Shown here one piece after another: positions 8,456 to 18,449 of a DNA stretch of 64,000 nucleotides. Source of the DNA: Novipirellula artificiosorum (GTDB lineage Bacteria > Planctomycetota > Planctomycetia > Pirellulales > Pirellulaceae). The DNA lies in NCBI RefSeq assembly GCF_007860135.1, contig NZ_SJPV01000002.1, positions 209,055 through 273,054 of the forward strand, written 5' to 3'. The position numbers and the translations under genes were made by a program. The number at the start of each line of letters is the position of its first letter. The stretch's first letter is position 1. Below the pieces are notes generated by a model, which ran no database searches, was not told where the DNA came from, and worked only from the letters and a program-made list of their open reading frames with translations.

Positions 8456-9739
8456 TCATCGTGGTGTGGAAGGAGTGAGTAGCCCTGCACGGGGATCGGA
8501 GGGCGATTTCATGGACTCGTAAAATTTGGCGGCCGTTTCAAAACGGATGACTTTATCAGGAATCGGCGCAAAAGAAGGCAGGTTCAAGGAAAGGCAGTGC
8601 AGCCCCCCTTGCAGTTCTTTCAGACTGGTCATGTCGACCGTTTCGACACGATGGTTCGGCAACAAGGATTGATAAGCTCGTTTGGCTCGATCGATCAGGA
8701 AGGGCGGATCGGATTGAAACACCGGCATCAAAACCAAATCGTTGGCGAGGATCACGTTGGTATAAGCACTCCATGATGTCCCGTTTCTTGGCGGAATATC
8801 GAGACGATGCACGTTGAGCGGTTTGCCTTCGACGCGGACACGCGCAAGCCGGGCGGCATTACGGTCCAAGATCGCGGCATTGATCGGGTCGCTGCGTGGA
8901 TCGAGTCGTGCAACAACGAGCTGATCGAACGCCAAGAACGTTGTGAACATGTCAACGTGCTTGGTTGCTTCCTGTTGCAGCGGCTCCAAAACGACCAACT
9001 CCGTCAAGTTGCAGGCCTTGGTGAACTCCTCGATCACCATCTTGCGACGCTCGATTTCAGGATCGAGTCCAGGCCACGGAGAGGGAAACTGAATCGCGTT
9101 GTCCTCGAAGATACGCTCGGTGGTCAAAGCCAACCGCCCGCCATTGCTAAGCAAGTTGCCGCCCTGAATGGTCCAACGCACGGTCACCAACTCGCAGCCG
9201 CTTCGCTCGGCCCAGATAACCGGTAACGCATCATCCTTGGGCCGTGATCCTTCGTAGAAAAAATCGATCGACTGGGTGCCTGTTTCCGTTTCCGCCAGCA
9301 TCGGACCAAAGTCACGCAACCAAATGGTGTCCAGTTCGATCTCGCAAAAAAAGACATGCTCGTTCGGTAATCCACTTGGCTGCAACCAACCCACCACCCT
9401 GGCCAATTGATCTGGGTTGTTGCACAGGATCAATACATTGGTGTGACCGGCGGCTTTTTCAACGATCTGCTGTAGCACATAGGCATGATGAGGCTGCCAA
9501 TCGCTGATACTGAGCAGCAACGCTCGTTGCGGCTCAAATTCGCCCGGCAACCGAGGGTAGCGACGATGCGCATTGGCTTTGCCCGCTTCGATTGCAAGCT
9601 GTTCGACGGCCGAAACCAAGGATCGAGGTTGAGAGGATCTGGCGACCGGATACGCCGCGTACCCTTGACACAGTGCCGATTGACACAAGCCAAGGGTGAC
9701 TCCGGTCAACCAACAAACGATGCAAACGGCCTTGACCAT
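8456..9739 (-). CDS. Exported agmatine-deiminase / peptidylarginine-deiminase family protein
   Basis: Guanidino-group-modifying enzyme of the porphyromonas-type PAD / agmatine deiminase family, 427 residues. The start at 9739 gives a signal peptide (MVKAVCIVCWLTGVTLGL); a longer frame reaches 9865 but adds no sensible sequence. Active-site landmarks are present: WLRDFGP with D143, IQGGN, KHVDMF with H261 and D263, and GGLHCLSLNLP with the nucleophilic C382. Typical agmatine deiminases are cytoplasmic; the signal peptide suggests a periplasmic version that may act on agmatine, arginine peptides or related compounds. No polyamine genes lie nearby. The GAF gene follows three bases after its stop, and the GT81 gene lies upstream. 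Confidence 0.85.
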   Translation of the reverse strand: MVKAVCIVCWLTGVTLGLCQSALCQGYAAYPVARSSQPRSLVSAVEQLAIEAGKANAHRRYPRLPGEFEPQRALLLSISDWQPHHAYVLQQIVEKAAGHTNVLILCNNPDQLARVVGWLQPSGLPNEHVFFCEIELDTIWLRDFGPMLAETETGTQSIDFFYEGSRPKDDALPVIWAERSGCELVTVRWTIQGGNLLSNGGRLALTTERIFEDNAIQFPSPWPGLDPEIERRKMVIEEFTKACNLTELVVLEPLQQEATKHVDMFTTFLAFDQLVVARLDPRSDPINAAILDRNAARLARVRVEGKPLNVHRLDIPPRNGTSWSAYTNVILANDLVLMPVFQSDPPFLIDRAKRAYQSLLPNHRVETVDMTSLKELQGGLHCLSLNLPSFAPIPDKVIRFETAAKFYESMKSPSDPRAGLLTPSTPR

Positions 9740-9861
9740 AACAGACGACGCATACAACAGGGATAAAAACGCCCCGACATTGCTGCGGTGGCTGACCCGA
9801 TCATTGTAGTTCGTGTTCACCCACCGGCTATCGGGCAAACCGCAACAACGCAAAAAAGAGG

Positions 9862-11064
9862 TCAATTCTGAGTGGCTTCTCGCAAACGTTCCGCGAAATC
9901 AGGAAGTGCAGCTCGAACACGCGTCCAATTCGGAATGGCAGCGGCACCGTTCGGATCGGCGCGGAAATCATCACCGGCCGCCGTCACACATTCGGCGAAC
10001 GCTTCAATTGCCGCTTCTTCACTATGCCGATCATAAAACAAGTCGTTGACAAAAGCATCGGCGGCATATTGTCGAATACAATCTTGAGCAATTCGCATGT
10101 AAGAGGACCGCAGCGTCGTGAACGTCGCCCCTCCCAGCACCACGCCCTGGCTGGCCAAGGTTCGATAAATGGTTGTCATGATATCGGTCGCCATCTTGAT
10201 CAAACCCGCAGTCTTGTTGTCCAGTGACATCGTTTGGTGCTTGTGTTCATAAAGCCTACATAGGTCGGCTTGGCAAACCCGTTTGTGCGAGGTATTACGA
10301 AACACTTCGGCCAACGTGCCGACTTCCAGCCCCCAATCGCTGGGGATTCGATTGGTGCGTGCCAAGTTTCGCGTGAGTGAAAATTCACCCGCCAACGGAT
10401 AGCGAAAGTTGGCAAGAAAACGGATGAATTTGCTATCGGTAAACGTCTGCAGTAGAGCCCGGATCAACGGTGCTACGAGTAAACGCACAACCCGGCCGTG
10501 CATTCGGTCGGTGACTCTCGCGTAGTAGGCTTTGCAGAACTCGAAATCGAGCGCCGGATGTGCCATCGGCAAACACAATCTTGCTAACAGAAAACGATCG
10601 TAATCGACGATGTCGCAGTCATGCAGTACGAACGTTTCGATTTGAGGGTCAGCCAACAAGTAGCCAAAGGCCGTCCAAACACTGCGTCCTTTCCCCGGTG
10701 TATCGACAGGGATCCCCGCGTCGATCAATTCCGAATACAACGCTTGGATCTTATCGCCATCCGTCCAAATCACTCTCGCACGATCACCGAGCGGCGCGAT
10801 TTTCCGGCAAGTCTCCTCGTAGTCGGCCAATTCCGGAGCAACGCCAAGCGATACAGCAATCGTATCGATGTAGTCCGCCCCTGAGAGTTCCTGAACAATT
10901 CGTTCAAACGGTTCGGCTCGCATGTCCGATGCCGTGACCGGCAACACCAAACCGATCTTGTTTTGCTGAGTCGATGCACGCAGCGTATCCTCCAGCCGGG
11001 AAAGCTGACCGGTACGCAGGTCATGGATCGTGGTGATCAAATCATGTTGATAAAAATCGGCCAT
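9862..11064 (-). CDS. GT81-type glycosyltransferase (glucosyl-3-phosphoglycerate synthase-like)
   Basis: Cytoplasmic GT-A-fold glycosyltransferase of 400 residues. A GKG segment (PGKG at 123-126) and the metal-binding HDCDI at 148-152 match the nucleotide-sugar site of glucosyl-3-phosphoglycerate synthase. RYPLAGEFS and SDWGLEVGTL further on match the acceptor region of the family. The family makes the phosphorylated precursor of glucosylglycerate-type compatible solutes; Rhodopirellula is known to accumulate mannosylglucosylglycerate. Which sugar and acceptor this copy uses is inference. No phosphatase partner is visible in the window. The deiminase-family gene follows on the same strand. 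Confidence 0.75.
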   Translation of the reverse strand: MADFYQHDLITTIHDLRTGQLSRLEDTLRASTQQNKIGLVLPVTASDMRAEPFERIVQELSGADYIDTIAVSLGVAPELADYEETCRKIAPLGDRARVIWTDGDKIQALYSELIDAGIPVDTPGKGRSVWTAFGYLLADPQIETFVLHDCDIVDYDRFLLARLCLPMAHPALDFEFCKAYYARVTDRMHGRVVRLLVAPLIRALLQTFTDSKFIRFLANFRYPLAGEFSLTRNLARTNRIPSDWGLEVGTLAEVFRNTSHKRVCQADLCRLYEHKHQTMSLDNKTAGLIKMATDIMTTIYRTLASQGVVLGGATFTTLRSSYMRIAQDCIRQYAADAFVNDLFYDRHSEEAAIEAFAECVTAAGDDFRADPNGAAAIPNWTRVRAALPDFAERLREATQN

Positions 11065-11251
11065 ACTTCAAATCTCTCGGGGAACGAGGATGCCATCAAT
11101 CCAAGGGTGACATCACCATAACGCACGGCAAGAAAACGGTATAGTACGCAGTGTCGTGCGGCCTCACTCCAAGCGAGCTACCGCTCGGGGCCCCCTATCG
11201 CCGCTCGTTCAACCCGAATGGCCTGATCATCGGCCGAGAAAGGAACCACTC

Positions 11252-12781
11252 GTGACTCGCGACGTACAAATCACCCTGCAGCCAGCCAACCAAGTCTTGG
11301 TTGCCGTCGCAGGCAGCTCGCTACAAGACTTGCTTTTCGAGCAGGGCATGGAGTTTCCTTGTGGTGGCAATGGCACCTGTGGCAAGTGTCGCGTCCGCGT
11401 GATCCGAGGCGAGCTTGACACCTCGACGGAAGACGTCGCTCAATTGGGCCAACAAGCGGTTGCCGAAGGATGGCGGTTGGCGTGCTGCGCCAACGTTTCA
11501 AAGGATGTATCCATCCAACTGGCTCAGTTTGATGCTTCCGTCTTGATGGATGACACTGCTGTCGCCGTTTCCCCCCGCCCTGGTTGGGGCATCGCAATCG
11601 ACTTGGGAACAACCACCATCGCCGCTCAATTGGTCGACCTGTCGACGGGGAATGTGTTGGCATTTCACTCGGGTCTGAACCCACAAACCCGCCACGGCGC
11701 CGACATCATGAGCCGTGTGCAATACGCGGTCAACGGCAACGGCAACGGCGGTGATCGACTGAAAGCAATGATTCACGACGCCCTTGGCAACATGGTTGAG
11801 CAACTTTGCCGAGATGCCACCGCCAACCTCGAAAGCACTCAACCGTTGCTCGAGATCATCATCGTTGGGAATACGGTGATGCATCATCTGTTTTGCGGTC
11901 ATGACTTGTCGCCACTGGCCGCGTGTCCGTTCGATTCACCACGTCTTGCTGAGCAACGATTAACCTCAGCGGAGCTGGGATGGAACCTGTCGAACTCTGC
12001 TGTTGTCCGATTTCTGCCTTGCTTGGGCGGGTTCATCGGCAGCGACTTGTTGGCCGGAGTGATCGCATCGGGCATGGACCAATCGGATCGATTGCAGGTG
12101 CTTGTCGATCTGGGGACCAACGGAGAGATGATCGTATCCGATGGACATCGCATGCTAGGTGCCGCTACCGCAGCGGGGCCAGCCTTCGAAGGCGCCAAGA
12201 TACAAATGGGCATGCGTGCCGCAGCAGGTGCGATCGACCGGGTGCGCGACGTTGGAACGCGATATGAATGCCATGTGATCGGAAACGTGCCCGCCAAGGG
12301 GATCTGCGGAAGCGGTTTGATCGACGCGATTGCCAGTGCTCGACGAATCGGCGATGTGGACCCCAGCGGGCGATGGGTTCGCGGAGGGGTACGTCTGAAC
12401 TTAGAAGATCCTGTATCCCTGCATCAATGCGACATCCGAGAACTACAATTGGCCAAGGGAGCGATTGCGGCAGGTGTCGAAATCCTGCTGGGAAAGCTGG
12501 GCCACACGGTGGATGACGTCGCTGACTATTTCCTGTGCGGTGCGTTTGGGAACTATTTGGATATCCACAACGCGGTACAGCTCGGGCTGTTGACGTGCGA
12601 CGAAACGAAGGTCAGCGCGATGGGCAACACGGCGCTACGCGGAGCCAAAACGATTTTGCTATCGGATGGTGGGACCGACAACCGGATCGCAAGGATCTGC
12701 TCTCGCGTGGAACGGTTTGGATTGAGCGAAGACGTTCATTTTATGGACGTCTATGTCAGCCACATGCATTTCCCTTCATGA
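11252..12781 (+). CDS. RACo-like ASKHA-domain ferredoxin (DUF4445)
   Basis: 509-residue protein joining an N-terminal plant-type [2Fe-2S] ferredoxin to an ASKHA ATPase. The cluster ligands are C37, C43, C46 and a cysteine at 78-79 (CGGNGTCGKC, then RLACC). The ATPase part starts at GWGIAIDLGTTTIAAQLVD, has VDLGTNGEM in the middle and an FLCGAFGN segment near the end. RACo-type proteins use ATP to reduce the cobalt of corrinoid proteins that has been oxidised by accident, restoring methyl transfer. No corrinoid protein or methyltransferase gene is in the window, so the partner is unknown. The GTG at 11252 is preceded by an AAGGA site 8 bases upstream, which decides the start over a GTG 96 bases earlier. 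Confidence 0.85.
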   Translation: MTRDVQITLQPANQVLVAVAGSSLQDLLFEQGMEFPCGGNGTCGKCRVRVIRGELDTSTEDVAQLGQQAVAEGWRLACCANVSKDVSIQLAQFDASVLMDDTAVAVSPRPGWGIAIDLGTTTIAAQLVDLSTGNVLAFHSGLNPQTRHGADIMSRVQYAVNGNGNGGDRLKAMIHDALGNMVEQLCRDATANLESTQPLLEIIIVGNTVMHHLFCGHDLSPLAACPFDSPRLAEQRLTSAELGWNLSNSAVVRFLPCLGGFIGSDLLAGVIASGMDQSDRLQVLVDLGTNGEMIVSDGHRMLGAATAAGPAFEGAKIQMGMRAAAGAIDRVRDVGTRYECHVIGNVPAKGICGSGLIDAIASARRIGDVDPSGRWVRGGVRLNLEDPVSLHQCDIRELQLAKGAIAAGVEILLGKLGHTVDDVADYFLCGAFGNYLDIHNAVQLGLLTCDETKVSAMGNTALRGAKTILLSDGGTDNRIARICSRVERFGLSEDVHFMDVYVSHMHFPS

Positions 12782-12810
12782 GCCGATGATCCCCTCAATG
12801 GAAGGGGGCA

Positions 12811-14175
12811 CTAAAACCGCAGCTCGCCACCAAGGCTTAGCCCTTGTGCCCAATAATCGGTTTCGACAAAAGAAAATGCAGGGTGCTGCGAACCGCTGAT
12901 GGGCAAATTCGGCTCGGGAATCAGGTTGGGGTTCACGCGGGTATCGATCTGGTCACCCGCTCGAACGACGTTGGGAAAGTAGATGAGCGAATAACCGATC
13001 GTGCCGTGCAAACAACGTGTGAACCGAAATCCGAGAGTCAACCCAATTTCAGGGACCATCGAAAAATCCGTGCGTTCGTAGGTCCCGATATTGCTGGTTT
13101 GCGCGAGCAAGCCACCGGAATAGGTGTCTGTGACGCCAAGTTCCGTGATCGCAGTCGAACCGCTGATGCTCACCTTTTGCTTGTTGTTGCCAACACCGAC
13201 GCGCAACATCGACTCGAGCCATGCCCGATTGAAGTTCGCCTGATAGACGACTCCAAGCTGCAACCCATTGAATTGATTCTGTGTTTCAAATGCTTCCGAA
13301 AGCGCAATCGTTCCCGGTGCACTGGGAACTTGAGACTCGAGATTTTCCGTGACACCCAGTCGATCATCAAGTTCTAAGTAGCGGTAACCGATGATCCAAT
13401 CGACTCGGTCTTGCGCCCCATCCGGAGGACAGATCGTTGGATAGATTGGCAACATGGATGCACGCGCATTGATCAGGAACGATTTGAGATCGGAATCGGA
13501 TCCGACGGCAACCGAACCGTTCACTAAACCGGGAAAAGAAACCAATTGAGCGGTTTGTCGATCGTTGGTCGTATCGAAAAAAGGTCGAGCAAGGATCGGA
13601 GCCCCGCTGCCGCTGGCGGAATAACTATCATTGTCTCCATTGAGCATAAAGTACTCGGCCTCGATGCCCCAGGTCCCCTGCGCGGTCAACCAGAGTCCAG
13701 CCCGTGTTCGAAACCCATTGGCGATATCGTTGTTGATTTCGTTTCCACCGAACAGGACGGAAGTTCCAGACATCCCCAGGATGCCGGCTTGATTTTGTGG
13801 TGTTCCCGCGGGGCTGGTCGTGACCAACGGTGGCGTTTCCATTCCGTCAGCCCGCCAAGCCAGGTACTCCGCACGCCAATACAATCGGTCCGACACCGTC
13901 GGAAGGGAAAACGACGGCATCTGCGGCAGCCAGTTAGCCTGGGAATTGTAACTCGACATGGCATAGGGATCGCTAATGGGCGGCCCCCCCGCAGCCATGT
14001 TTGGATAGCCAGGCGGGTACGGACTTTGAGCCCTGATGGTGCCGGTGGCAGCAATCGCGAGCACCGTACTCACGAAAATCGCGATCATGGACAACCGAGC
14101 GGACACAGAAGCAAACTCCCTTTTCAGATACTTTTGCCAGTTTTTCTCAAGAACGCTGGCAGCTGTTGCCGACAC
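12811..14175 (-). CDS. BBP7-family outer-membrane beta-barrel protein
   Basis: Predicted outer-membrane protein of up to 454 residues and a member of the planctomycete BBP7 family. Visible signs are a hydrophobic export segment near residues 29-48, a proline-rich stretch, the family-typical RLYWRAEYLAWRADGM, a GFRTRAGLWL segment, alternating polar/hydrophobic strands to the end, and a C-terminal aromatic residue after GLSLGGELRF. The family is thought to form barrels in the planctomycete outer membrane; the cargo is unknown. The annotated start is GTG; an ATG at 14088, directly before the hydrophobic segment, is equally possible. Its stop is close to that of the convergent ASKHA gene. Confidence 0.85.
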   Translation of the reverse strand: MSATAASVLEKNWQKYLKREFASVSARLSMIAIFVSTVLAIAATGTIRAQSPYPPGYPNMAAGGPPISDPYAMSSYNSQANWLPQMPSFSLPTVSDRLYWRAEYLAWRADGMETPPLVTTSPAGTPQNQAGILGMSGTSVLFGGNEINNDIANGFRTRAGLWLTAQGTWGIEAEYFMLNGDNDSYSASGSGAPILARPFFDTTNDRQTAQLVSFPGLVNGSVAVGSDSDLKSFLINARASMLPIYPTICPPDGAQDRVDWIIGYRYLELDDRLGVTENLESQVPSAPGTIALSEAFETQNQFNGLQLGVVYQANFNRAWLESMLRVGVGNNKQKVSISGSTAITELGVTDTYSGGLLAQTSNIGTYERTDFSMVPEIGLTLGFRFTRCLHGTIGYSLIYFPNVVRAGDQIDTRVNPNLIPEPNLPISGSQHPAFSFVETDYWAQGLSLGGELRF

Positions 14176-14315
14176 TCGGAAATTCGCCGCCTTGATGTCA
14201 AGAGGTTTTCACCGGGCAAGGGAGCGAAAAAACCCGGTGAGACGATCGACCAGGACGCCAACGGAGAATGCGGTTGATTGGCCACGTCGAAGGGACCAGC
14301 GAGACCTTTACAAGG

Positions 14316-17300
14316 CTACTTTTCTTCCATCTCCTCCTTCACCGCTGCCAAAATCTCGACCTGCCTCGATTCGCCATCGCCTAACACGACCGTCGTCGGC
14401 TCGGCGGTATAGTGCGCCGAACGTAGGCTGACGACAAAGGGTTCGCCGGGCGTGATTTGCTTGAACGTGGTGTTGAATGGCTCGCCCGCGGGATTGGATT
14501 GGAAATAGCGAGGCGCCATGAAGTGGGCCTGTGGATCCCGATTTGCTCTTTCCGCATCCTCAATTCTTGTTTGCGTTTCGGGGCCGTAGTGACCGTTGAC
14601 TTGAATCGCTTCGGTCGGTGCCTTGCCGTCGGCCGTGCGAACCTTCACCGTCAACGTGGCCGCCGGTCGTACCGTCACCCGGATGGCTGGGAAGTCGTCT
14701 TCTGCTTTCCCTAACACGATCGCCTCGGCAGCCGTCGGCGGATGATCGAGGTTCATTTGATACAAGGCTGCGTCTCCCATCGAACAGCGAAACGCCAAGT
14801 CACGGATGTACCGACCTTTGGGGAACACAAACTCGAATTTCCCAGGCGATCCTTCAATCGGCTCCGCCATCACGGCATTTCCGAAATCACCTAGGGAACC
14901 GATCGACAAACGGGCGTGACTCATCGGCATCGCGTCACCGTCGACCACTTCCACCGGGATCTTGACCAGCGGCGCTGCCTGAATCACCGCCTTGGGATCA
15001 GATGAACTCGTCGAGTCCTTCAATTCATAGCGAATCGACGGAATCGGATAGGGTAGCTTCGTTGTGAGCGAATCACCGCTTCGATTGTCATGGTAACGTT
15101 TGACGGGAATCAAACCATACTCGCCCGCTGGCAACGGAGTGAACCGGAACACACCTGCCGCGTTCGAAGTGGCAAACATCAACGGTACGCGTGTCCCGGT
15201 AACCGCTCGAACCACGATTCCTTCGATCGGCTGGCCCTCCGCATCGATGACCTTTCCAACAAGCGACAATCCTGGTTTCAATCGAATCGTCGGTTGTTGC
15301 CCAAACGTCTTGGTTGTCGCTTTTGAGTTCGCTTCATACTCGGTTGGGAACCAATGAATCCGCTGAGGCCAAGTGTTGCGAGTGAAAAGCTGATAGTTTC
15401 CATCGTTGTCGGTTCGCGTCCAGAAGCCATGCGCGTAGCCACCGTTCCCATCACCGAATCCTTCGCGATTTCGAGCAAACATCACCGGCACGTCTTTCGC
15501 GGGTGATCCATCCGGATGGATCATTTTCCCAAACACCTTCACGCCTGGTTCCAGCTTCGCATGTCGGTGATCAATTTGTTTACCAACGGGATCATCCGGC
15601 ATACGCAGCGGCCAGAAAGAATCACGACGGGGCAAGTATTCAGGGTGCGAGTATTCGATACCGACCAACGCCATGGCAGCGTCGACGATTGACTTGGGGA
15701 CGCTGACCTTGTAGTGGCCGTCTTGATCGGAAACGAATGCTTTCTTCCACAGCGTCTGCTCACCGTCAGCGTTTACATGGTGCGTTCGGAACTCCCAAGA
15801 AATCTTCACCCCTGCGATTCTCTCGCCCGTCTCTTTGTCCTCGGTGGTGCAATCCCAATGATATTGATCCGAGACGTCCGCTTCGGAAACAGCTGGCTTG
15901 AGTTCAAAGTCCAGCTCGACGTCACCCTCGTCCGGTTGAAGTAATCGCGAAACCGCTGGTTCAAATGCCTTTGCTTCGATTCGCACGGAGTATTCCGGAT
16001 AAGGATAGTCGAAACGACTCTGAAAACGCCCCTCTCTCCCACGTCTGCTGCTCTCATGGTCCCACATCATCGGACCACCGGTATCGAGCTTGTAGCCGTC
16101 AATCACCTCGAACTCTTTAATCGGTTGCTTCGTGTCCGCATGAACGACACTGCCGGTGACGATCAACGGCTCAGCAAACTGCAAGACATACGGTTCGTCG
16201 CGAGCGGTCAGTTTGGTATTGCGTTTGTCCATGTACCCACGAGCGAGCAAATCGAATTCAATTTCATCTTCCGGTGCGTTCTCCCAAACGAAGACTCCGT
16301 CGGCGTCGGTTTCGCCATGAATTTCAGCATCGGCTAGCGAACGGTGGCTTCGCCATGTATCGGCGAAAACATGAACGCCCGCAAGCGGTTCGCCGTCGGG
16401 TCCAACCGTACGAAGACGCAGCGTTTTCCCCGGCTTGAGTGTGATCGCGATCGGCTCCATTGCCTCCCTGACCTGAACGACTTCTAGCTCGGGTGCAAAC
16501 TGTTTTGCAACGACCGTCAAAATCATCCCAGCGAATCCGGAGGGTTTACATTGCTCGAACGCAAACTCCCCGGCCGCGTTCGTCTCCGTTTTCGGATAGT
16601 CGGATCCGAGCCGATCACTACCCTGAAATACCACCGCTCCTTCAACCGGATCGCCATCGGAGTCGACGATTTTCCCCGCTACGGTGACTCCCTTTTTCAT
16701 CACCATCCGATGAGTGCCGTCCCGCAGTGACTCGATCGATACCTGCCCCGCGGTTTCGCTGAACATTGAATCGCTGATGAAATCGGGATGGGTCAGTTTC
16801 AATGAAACTTCCGAGAACTGCTTCGGCATCACGTCACAAACCCAGCGGCCTTCGGCATCGGTTTGCACCGGATAGTCGTAGACGTAGGGTTGCGGGCGAA
16901 TACGCTCTTTCATGCCCGTGGAATCTAATACCGATACGGTCGCTCCTTCGATCGGATTTCCCGCTTCGTCATGGACTTGACCACGAATCACCGTTCCCTT
17001 TGGCAGCGTAAAATGGAATTCGTCGCCAAGTTCGGTGTCCAAGTCGGCATGGTGCCAGGCGGCTAGATGAGGAACCCGGCGGGGTGCGGTGGCGTCGAGA
17101 CGCAGATGTCTTGCGTCGTGGGGAAACGACACTTCGTATCGCCCATCGCCTCGTTGCTGGGGCTCGATCTTTTCGGCATCGTACCAAGCACGCAGCGCTG
17201 CTCCATCGATCGGTTTGCCATCCTCATCGCCAACGCGAACGACGAGCAAACGCTCCGACTCTTGTCCCACATTGACTGCCGTCGCTGTTTCCGACGGCGG

Positions 17301-18449
17301 ATCGGCATGGACGAAACGGATCGCTCCGAGCAACAGAAACGCACAGGAAGCGCCCCCCAGCTTCAACGCGATGGTGCGGCGACGCAGGGGCAATTGGCGA
17401 AACGTTCGCTTGACTCGATCGAGGCGACGGCGGACATCACTGATGCGAGCCATGGCCAATCCAACCGGGCGAGGATGGCGAGCGACGCTGAGCGCAACCT
17501 TCGCCAACGTCCGCGAATAGAGGTCGGTGTCACCCAGTCGCCGAGCGGATTCGGCGTCGGCGGCGTCTTCACAGGCGGTCAGGTGTGCCGAACCGATGCG
17601 CCAACAAAGCGGATGCGGCCAAAGCAGACCGCTGACGACGTTGACAAGCCAAGCCCAGGACAAATCATGACCGTAGAGATGCGATAGCTCGTGAGTCAAA
17701 ATGGCCGTCATTTCGTCGCGGTCTGCGGATGCAGCAATCGACTTGGGCATCAGTAAAATCGGTCCCGTCGTGGTCCAGCCAAGACAGGGCGAACCCACCC
17801 GATCCACCTCTGCAACGCGACACGTTCGAATCCCCATTTCGTCGCAAAGTCGCCACGTTTCCTGCCTGATCCAATCAGGCACTGCTCGGGAATCCGCAAC
17901 CATTTTCTGCAGCCGTCGCAGCGACGTCACCCAACGCAACAAAAACGCCGCGACCCCCATAAGCCAAATCAGCCACAGCCCGTTCGGAATGCTCGCGATC
18001 GAGAAAACCCGTTCTGCTGCGGTTGCCTCCGTGCTGCTCGCGGATACAGGGCTCCGCACCGGAGAAGGCTCTGCGGAGACCGCTTCTGGCATTCGCATCG
18101 GCGATTGCCAAAGCGGGCTCGGATAGGTGTTGCTGATCGGTCCGAGGGTAAACGAAGCGTGCGGATTGTGCTCAAGCGAAACCGACGCGGTGGTAACGAT
18201 CTTTTCCGGCGCTGCGACGGTCAAGGAAAGCGACGTGAAACGCAGTGCGTCCAGACCGGAAACGACCAAGACGCCAACGACCGCGGCTCGCCACAACAGC
18301 ACTCGCCAGCGAGGATTCTTGTCGCGCAGCAGCAAGTGCAGGATCCAGGCGAGTAGCAAAACCACGGTCATTTTGCAAAGAACCGTGAACCACCAGGGGG
18401 CGTCGACAACCGCATGCGTCAGTTCCGTGAAGCTCGTACGCGTGATCAT
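14316..18449 (-). CDS. M56 (BlaR1-like) membrane peptidase sensor with carboxypeptidase-regulatory repeats
   Basis: Very large (1377 residues) membrane metallopeptidase. Transmembrane segments lie near 22-41, 50-67 and 156-175. The zinc site is HELSH (H253, E254, H257), with CEDAAD around 293-298 giving the third ligand, as in BlaR1/MecR1. A further membrane segment near 360-378 leads to about 1000 exported residues. These hold at least five carboxypeptidase-regulatory-like beta domains, recognisable by repeats such as GQVHDEAGNPIEGATV, GKIVDSDGDPVEGAVV and GKVIDAEGQPIEGIVV. BlaR1 proteins sense a ligand outside the cell and cleave the BlaI repressor inside; here the beta domains replace the penicillin-binding sensor, so the signal is unknown. 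The gene overlaps the blaI-like gene by 4 bases (ATGA), showing translational coupling. Confidence 0.85.
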   Translation of the reverse strand: MITRTSFTELTHAVVDAPWWFTVLCKMTVVLLLAWILHLLLRDKNPRWRVLLWRAAVVGVLVVSGLDALRFTSLSLTVAAPEKIVTTASVSLEHNPHASFTLGPISNTYPSPLWQSPMRMPEAVSAEPSPVRSPVSASSTEATAAERVFSIASIPNGLWLIWLMGVAAFLLRWVTSLRRLQKMVADSRAVPDWIRQETWRLCDEMGIRTCRVAEVDRVGSPCLGWTTTGPILLMPKSIAASADRDEMTAILTHELSHLYGHDLSWAWLVNVVSGLLWPHPLCWRIGSAHLTACEDAADAESARRLGDTDLYSRTLAKVALSVARHPRPVGLAMARISDVRRRLDRVKRTFRQLPLRRRTIALKLGGASCAFLLLGAIRFVHADPPSETATAVNVGQESERLLVVRVGDEDGKPIDGAALRAWYDAEKIEPQQRGDGRYEVSFPHDARHLRLDATAPRRVPHLAAWHHADLDTELGDEFHFTLPKGTVIRGQVHDEAGNPIEGATVSVLDSTGMKERIRPQPYVYDYPVQTDAEGRWVCDVMPKQFSEVSLKLTHPDFISDSMFSETAGQVSIESLRDGTHRMVMKKGVTVAGKIVDSDGDPVEGAVVFQGSDRLGSDYPKTETNAAGEFAFEQCKPSGFAGMILTVVAKQFAPELEVVQVREAMEPIAITLKPGKTLRLRTVGPDGEPLAGVHVFADTWRSHRSLADAEIHGETDADGVFVWENAPEDEIEFDLLARGYMDKRNTKLTARDEPYVLQFAEPLIVTGSVVHADTKQPIKEFEVIDGYKLDTGGPMMWDHESSRRGREGRFQSRFDYPYPEYSVRIEAKAFEPAVSRLLQPDEGDVELDFELKPAVSEADVSDQYHWDCTTEDKETGERIAGVKISWEFRTHHVNADGEQTLWKKAFVSDQDGHYKVSVPKSIVDAAMALVGIEYSHPEYLPRRDSFWPLRMPDDPVGKQIDHRHAKLEPGVKVFGKMIHPDGSPAKDVPVMFARNREGFGDGNGGYAHGFWTRTDNDGNYQLFTRNTWPQRIHWFPTEYEANSKATTKTFGQQPTIRLKPGLSLVGKVIDAEGQPIEGIVVRAVTGTRVPLMFATSNAAGVFRFTPLPAGEYGLIPVKRYHDNRSGDSLTTKLPYPIPSIRYELKDSTSSSDPKAVIQAAPLVKIPVEVVDGDAMPMSHARLSIGSLGDFGNAVMAEPIEGSPGKFEFVFPKGRYIRDLAFRCSMGDAALYQMNLDHPPTAAEAIVLGKAEDDFPAIRVTVRPAATLTVKVRTADGKAPTEAIQVNGHYGPETQTRIEDAERANRDPQAHFMAPRYFQSNPAGEPFNTTFKQITPGEPFVVSLRSAHYTAEPTTVVLGDGESRQVEILAAVKEEMEEK

